Source of the DNA: Gammaproteobacteria bacterium
GTDB taxonomy: Bacteria > Pseudomonadota > Gammaproteobacteria > AKS1
Assembly: GCA_027078075.1 (NCBI GenBank)
Contig: JALTKP010000310.1
Location: 1-32,247 of the forward strand
DNA length: 32,247 nt
Direction: 5' to 3'
Each line of letters opens with the position of its first letter. Within the stretch, counting starts at the first letter, position 1. The translations under genes were made by a program, and so were the position numbers. The notes below the pieces were generated by a model. It made no database searches. It was not told where the DNA came from and was given only the letters and a program-made list of their open reading frames with translations. Below, in pieces: positions 28,657 through 32,247 of the stretch.

Positions 28657-29372
28657 TGCTGCATATGCTCGTGATTGGCGTGGTGATGCGCATGTGCATT
28701 AGGAGCAGTAAGACTATAAACACCGAACAATATAATTAATGTTCCTGCAAGTTGACGCACTATTGGTTGATGAATAAATCGTTTTACCGAGGTTGCAAAA
28801 GTTCCCAATAAGAATAGTGTTGGTAGTGTACCGAGACCAAATGCCAACATAATAAGGCCACCTTGTAGGGTGTCTTGACTACTTAGCGCAAATACCAGCA
28901 TCGCATAAACCATTCCACAAGGAAGCCAACCCCATAGTGTTCCAAGCATAAAAGCATGTGGGTATGTTTTAACCGGTAGTAATTTGTTGCCAAGTGGTTG
29001 GATGTATCGCCACAGGTAACTTCCAGCAGTTTCCAACACACTCAAGAGTTTCCACCAACCTGCAATATATAAACCCAATAAAACCATGAATACACCACTT
29101 AGCATACCACCTATGTTTTGTGCATTTTGGTTAAAATATTCGCTACTGGACTCGCCGATACTGGCGACTAATAATCCGGCAATAACATAACTGCTTAGTC
29201 GACCGATATTATAAAAGAGAATAAAGCTGAGGGTTCTTATCTTATTTTTATTGAGATTAGGTTCTAATCCCATACTGAGGGTACCGACTATTCCTCCGCA
29301 CATGCCAACACAATGTACTGAACCAAGTAGCCCGGTAATGAATGCTGCGAGTAGAGTTATTTCATTACTCAT
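28653..29372 (-). CDS. Sulfite exporter TauE/SafE-family (UreH-like) membrane protein associated with cbb3 oxidase
   Basis: FITGLLGSVHCVGMCGGIVGTLSMGL; TLWGWLPCGMVYAML; His-rich C-terminus AHAHHHANHEHMQH; downstream of fixH. Confidence 0.85.
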   Translation of the reverse strand: MSNEITLLAAFITGLLGSVHCVGMCGGIVGTLSMGLEPNLNKNKIRTLSFILFYNIGRLSSYVIAGLLVASIGESSSEYFNQNAQNIGGMLSGVFMVLLGLYIAGWWKLLSVLETAGSYLWRYIQPLGNKLLPVKTYPHAFMLGTLWGWLPCGMVYAMLVFALSSQDTLQGGLIMLAFGLGTLPTLFLLGTFATSVKRFIHQPIVRQLAGTLIILFGVYSLTAPNAHAHHHANHEHMQH

Positions 29373-29380
29373 GTAGACAA

Positions 29381-29878
29381 TTATTTTGGTGCTAATTCAA
29401 TTTTATTTTGACCAGGATGGATAAGCTCAGAACTGAGTCGCCAGTCTTCAGTATGAAGTTGAACATACCATTTACCTGGAATTAGTTTCTCAATAAGACC
29501 ATGGTAATTATTATTAGGTGTTAATAACAGCGTTACATGCTGATCATGATTAGCACGAGTAGCATGTAACATACTAAGACTAATGCTTTCAGGTAATGTA
29601 ATTTTATTTCCATCGAGTTTGACAGAGACAGTGCCATTTTCAAGGCTGAATTCAAATTGTGCATTTAGCCCTAACTTTTTTGCTTCAATATCACGTTCAA
29701 GCACTAAGTTAATTTGTTTGCCATAACGATAGTAATCATCATTCACTAAACCATCATCGGTTGTTATAGCAAGGTAAATCATAGAAATTCCACCCAATAC
29801 AGCACTGAGGGGAATTAGAATAAGCATCCAAACTAGAGGTTGGTGGTACCATATAGTACTTCTTGCAAGCATATTCAT
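29381..29878 (-). CDS. fixH: FixH-family protein
   Basis: YHQPLVWMLILIPLSAVLGGISMIYLAITTDDGLVNDDYYRYGKQIN, typical of FixH/CcoH. Positioned immediately after ccoG. Confidence 0.85.
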   Translation of the reverse strand: MNMLARSTIWYHQPLVWMLILIPLSAVLGGISMIYLAITTDDGLVNDDYYRYGKQINLVLERDIEAKKLGLNAQFEFSLENGTVSVKLDGNKITLPESISLSMLHATRANHDQHVTLLLTPNNNYHGLIEKLIPGKWYVQLHTEDWRLSSELIHPGQNKIELAPK

Positions 29879-31278
29879 TAACGGCGACCTGATGGTCCGA
29901 GGAAGCGAGTAGCTTCATTAATAATAATATCTGGGTTATCGATAGAAATAACCGAGATGTTAATTTCAGTACTGCGTTTTTTAAGATCATAAGGGTCAAC
30001 CTGAAGTCGTAGAGGAACATCTCGTACTTCACCTGATGCGATCTTCACCGTATCTGATTTGATAATAATTTTCATACCCTCAATACCTGATGCACTGATC
30101 TTGTAGTTATGAGATTTTTCATCTTTATTGATGATTTGTAATGAGTAGGTATTTTCAATAAGCCCCATATCTGTTTCGTTAAATAAACGAGTACGATCAC
30201 GAATAATGCCGACTTCTAGTGGTATACGTGTCGCAATAGCGTAACCAAGAGTTACAATCATTAAAATCAGTGCAACGGCATAAACCATAATCCGTGGGCG
30301 GAAGAGGCTAACAGATTTTCCTTGAAGAGCATTTTCAGTGGTATAGCGAATTAAACCACGATCATAGTTCATTTTGTCCATTACACTGTCACAGACATCA
30401 ATACAAGCTGAACAAGCGATACATTGGTACTGCAGACCATCGCGAATGTCGATGCCAGTAGGGCAGACCTGCACGCAGAGAGTACAGTCAATACAGGAAC
30501 CTAAGCCTTTTGATGAAGGAACATCATCTTTCTTACGAGATCCTCTTGGTTCACCACGTTTTTCATCGTATGAAATAATAAGCGTATTATTATCAAACAT
30601 GGCACTTTGGAAACGTGCATAAGGGCACATGTAGATACAAACTTGTTCGCGCATAAAGCCAGCATTACCCCAAGTCGCAAAGCTATAAAAAATAATCCAG
30701 AACCATTCCCATGGGCCAAGTGATAATTCCAGAATACGTGAAGCAAGTTCATCGATAGGGGTGAAGTAACCAACGAAAGTAAAACCGGTATAAGCGGCAA
30801 GCGCCAACCATAGAAAATGTTTAGTGGCTTTTATTCTTATCTTGTATGCATTCCATGGCATTTTATCGAGTTTAATTTGCTTAGGACGATCACCTTCAAC
30901 CTTACGGGCGATCCACATAAACAATTCTGTCCAAACTGTTTGTGGGCAGGCATAGCCACACCAGAGTCGACCTGCAATAGCGGTGAAAAAGAACAGCGCA
31001 AAAGAGGCGATAATCAATAGAACGGCAAAATAGAAGAAATCTTGTGGCCAGAAGGTCAGACCAAAGATATGGAATTTACGATTGGGCAAATCAAAAAGAA
31101 CGGCTTGTCGGTCTGCCCATTCTAACCAGGGAACAATGTAGTAAATTCCCAGCAGTATTAAAACACCGATACTGCGCCACATTGCAAATAACCCAGTTAC
31201 CGCACGTGGATATATTTTGGCATCACTCGCAGTGATAGCGTCAGATTTGTTGATTTTCGGGGATTTATTAGTAGCCAT
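29878..31278 (-). CDS. ccoG: Cytochrome c oxidase accessory protein CcoG (FixG)
   Basis: Polyferredoxin motifs CIDCTLCVQVCPTGIDIRDGLQYQCIACSACIDVC; WCGYACPQTVWTELFMWIAR; C-terminal IgFixG-like region. Confidence 0.95.
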   Translation of the reverse strand: MATNKSPKINKSDAITASDAKIYPRAVTGLFAMWRSIGVLILLGIYYIVPWLEWADRQAVLFDLPNRKFHIFGLTFWPQDFFYFAVLLIIASFALFFFTAIAGRLWCGYACPQTVWTELFMWIARKVEGDRPKQIKLDKMPWNAYKIRIKATKHFLWLALAAYTGFTFVGYFTPIDELASRILELSLGPWEWFWIIFYSFATWGNAGFMREQVCIYMCPYARFQSAMFDNNTLIISYDEKRGEPRGSRKKDDVPSSKGLGSCIDCTLCVQVCPTGIDIRDGLQYQCIACSACIDVCDSVMDKMNYDRGLIRYTTENALQGKSVSLFRPRIMVYAVALILMIVTLGYAIATRIPLEVGIIRDRTRLFNETDMGLIENTYSLQIINKDEKSHNYKISASGIEGMKIIIKSDTVKIASGEVRDVPLRLQVDPYDLKKRSTEINISVISIDNPDIIINEATRFLGPSGRR

Positions 31279-31310
31279 TACATCACAGTTCTTTATTCAT
31301 AGTCAGAAAA

Positions 31311-31337
31311 CTCCTCTTTGCTGGAAGCAAAGAGGAG
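31311..31337 (-). terminator. Strong hairpin between the 82-aa ORF and ccoG (possible attenuating terminator or mRNA stabiliser)
   Basis: CTCCTCTTTGCT-TCC-AGCAAAGAGGAG (minus strand) followed by TTTTC. Confidence 0.6.
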
Positions 31338-31367
31338 AGTGAGTATCGGCAGAATGTTGAATTAGTT

Positions 31368-31616
31368 TTATTTAGGCGCACAAGGCTTGCGGAAGAAACA
31401 TGTCATTGCGCAAGACGTTGTTGTTAATAACCAGAATAAAAAGAACCCAACAGAGTAAGCACCAAGTCGGCTTGTATCAGCAAAACGCGTTTCCTGAAGT
31501 AGCACGTCTGGATCAAAGGCGGTAAAGAACAGTATGGTGGCAAGACCTGCTGTGAGAAATGCTGGCCAGAGAACAGAAACGGTCTTCTGACAAGTTGGTA
31601 GTGCTTCATCTGCCAC
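31368..31616 (-). CDS. Small two-TM, cysteine-containing membrane protein between ccoP and ccoG
   Basis: MADEALPTCQKTVSVLWPAFLTAGLATILFFTAFD...LLTTTSCAMTCFFRKPCAPK; collinear with the cco genes. Confidence 0.6.
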   Translation of the reverse strand: MADEALPTCQKTVSVLWPAFLTAGLATILFFTAFDPDVLLQETRFADTSRLGAYSVGFFLFWLLTTTSCAMTCFFRKPCAPK

Positions 31617-31663
31617 TGTAACTCTCCATACTATTTTATAATGCCCTCAATCTTACTATAGGT

Positions 31664-32247
31664 TTACTCCTTTCCGCCAGCCGACAAGCTGTAAACATAG
31701 GCTGTCAGCACGTGGATTTTACCTTTATCAAGAAAATCTTTGTGTGCAGGCATCTTGCCACTACGTCCCTCTGCGATAGATGCCATAACGGCGCGTTGTG
31801 ACGCGCCGTAAAGCCATGTCTTATCAGTCAGATTTGGAGCGCCAAGTGCTTGATTACCTTTAGCATCTACAGAGTGACAGGCGACACAAAGTTGAGAAAA
31901 TTTCTCTTTACCGGCAGCAACCGCAGTTGGGTTTGTTTCACGTCCAGCCAAGCTAAGAATATACTCAGATACATTGAAAACACCATCATTACCAAGTATC
32001 TGGCCCCAAGCAGGCATAGCACCATTACGACCATGTGTGATACTGGCTTTGATATTTTCAGGCTTGCCGCCGTATAACCAGTCATTATCTGTCAGGTTAG
32101 GGAAGCCATGCGAACCACCCGCATCAGAACCATGACAAATAGCACAGTAGTTATTGAAAATACGTCGTCCTGTTTTAATGGCGTCTTCATCTTGAGACAA
32201 ACTGATAATATCTTTTTCTAAATAAGCCGCATAGATAGGACCAAAGG
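31664..32247 (-). CDS. ccoP: cbb3-type cytochrome c oxidase diheme subunit CcoP (partial, runs off the window)
   Basis: Two CxxCH haem motifs (YCAICHGSDAGG, LCVACHSVDAKG). The frame stays open past the TTG at 32200 to the window edge (...FGPIYAAYLEKDIISLSQDEDA). Confidence 0.92.
   Translation of the reverse strand, partial: FGPIYAAYLEKDIISLSQDEDAIKTGRRIFNNYCAICHGSDAGGSHGFPNLTDNDWLYGGKPENIKASITHGRNGAMPAWGQILGNDGVFNVSEYILSLAGRETNPTAVAAGKEKFSQLCVACHSVDAKGNQALGAPNLTDKTWLYGASQRAVMASIAEGRSGKMPAHKDFLDKGKIHVLTAYVYSLSAGGKE

Noticed and set aside
31850-32085. Short ORFs overlapping ccoP on both strands
   Set aside because: ccoP is unambiguous from its two CxxCH motifs, and these overlapping frames have no supporting features.

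Overview
The window is a gammaproteobacterial chromosomal segment, mostly housekeeping and biosynthetic genes with a few accessory modules. On coding evidence it contains: an aspartase/fumarase-family lyase; two thioredoxin-fold proteins followed by a TolC-like protein and a membrane-fusion protein with no adjacent pump; a lytic transglycosylase; proS; a cytochrome b561-like protein divergent from a membrane-anchored LuxR-type protein; a MIF-like protein; ilvB-ilvH-ilvC, a psd-like gene and pssA; a Cache/PAS/HD-GYP-like sensor with a LapG-like periplasmic cysteine protease, divergent from a Slam-like (DUF560/T11SS) outer-membrane protein and a secreted cargo-like protein; leuA with a Leu-rich leader peptide; a family-4-type uracil-DNA glycosylase, rimI and prfC; a VWA-domain membrane protein pair; and the ccoP/orf/ccoG/fixH/safE-like region of a cbb3 oxidase cluster. 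The best candidate for an undescribed system is at 15.3-20.8 kb: a LapG-like protease and a receptor-like protein with a degenerate HD-GYP domain, divergent from a Slam-like translocator and a cargo that carries one LapG-type motif (PAAG) just after its signal peptide. The second strongest signal is a phosphatidylserine decarboxylase-like gene next to pssA that lacks both the pyruvoyl-forming Ser (FGS->FGA) and the conserved His. A third is a probable leucine leader peptide upstream of leuA whose start codon lies at or next to the predicted transcription start. All assignments come from reading the sequence and ORF translations. No database search was run.
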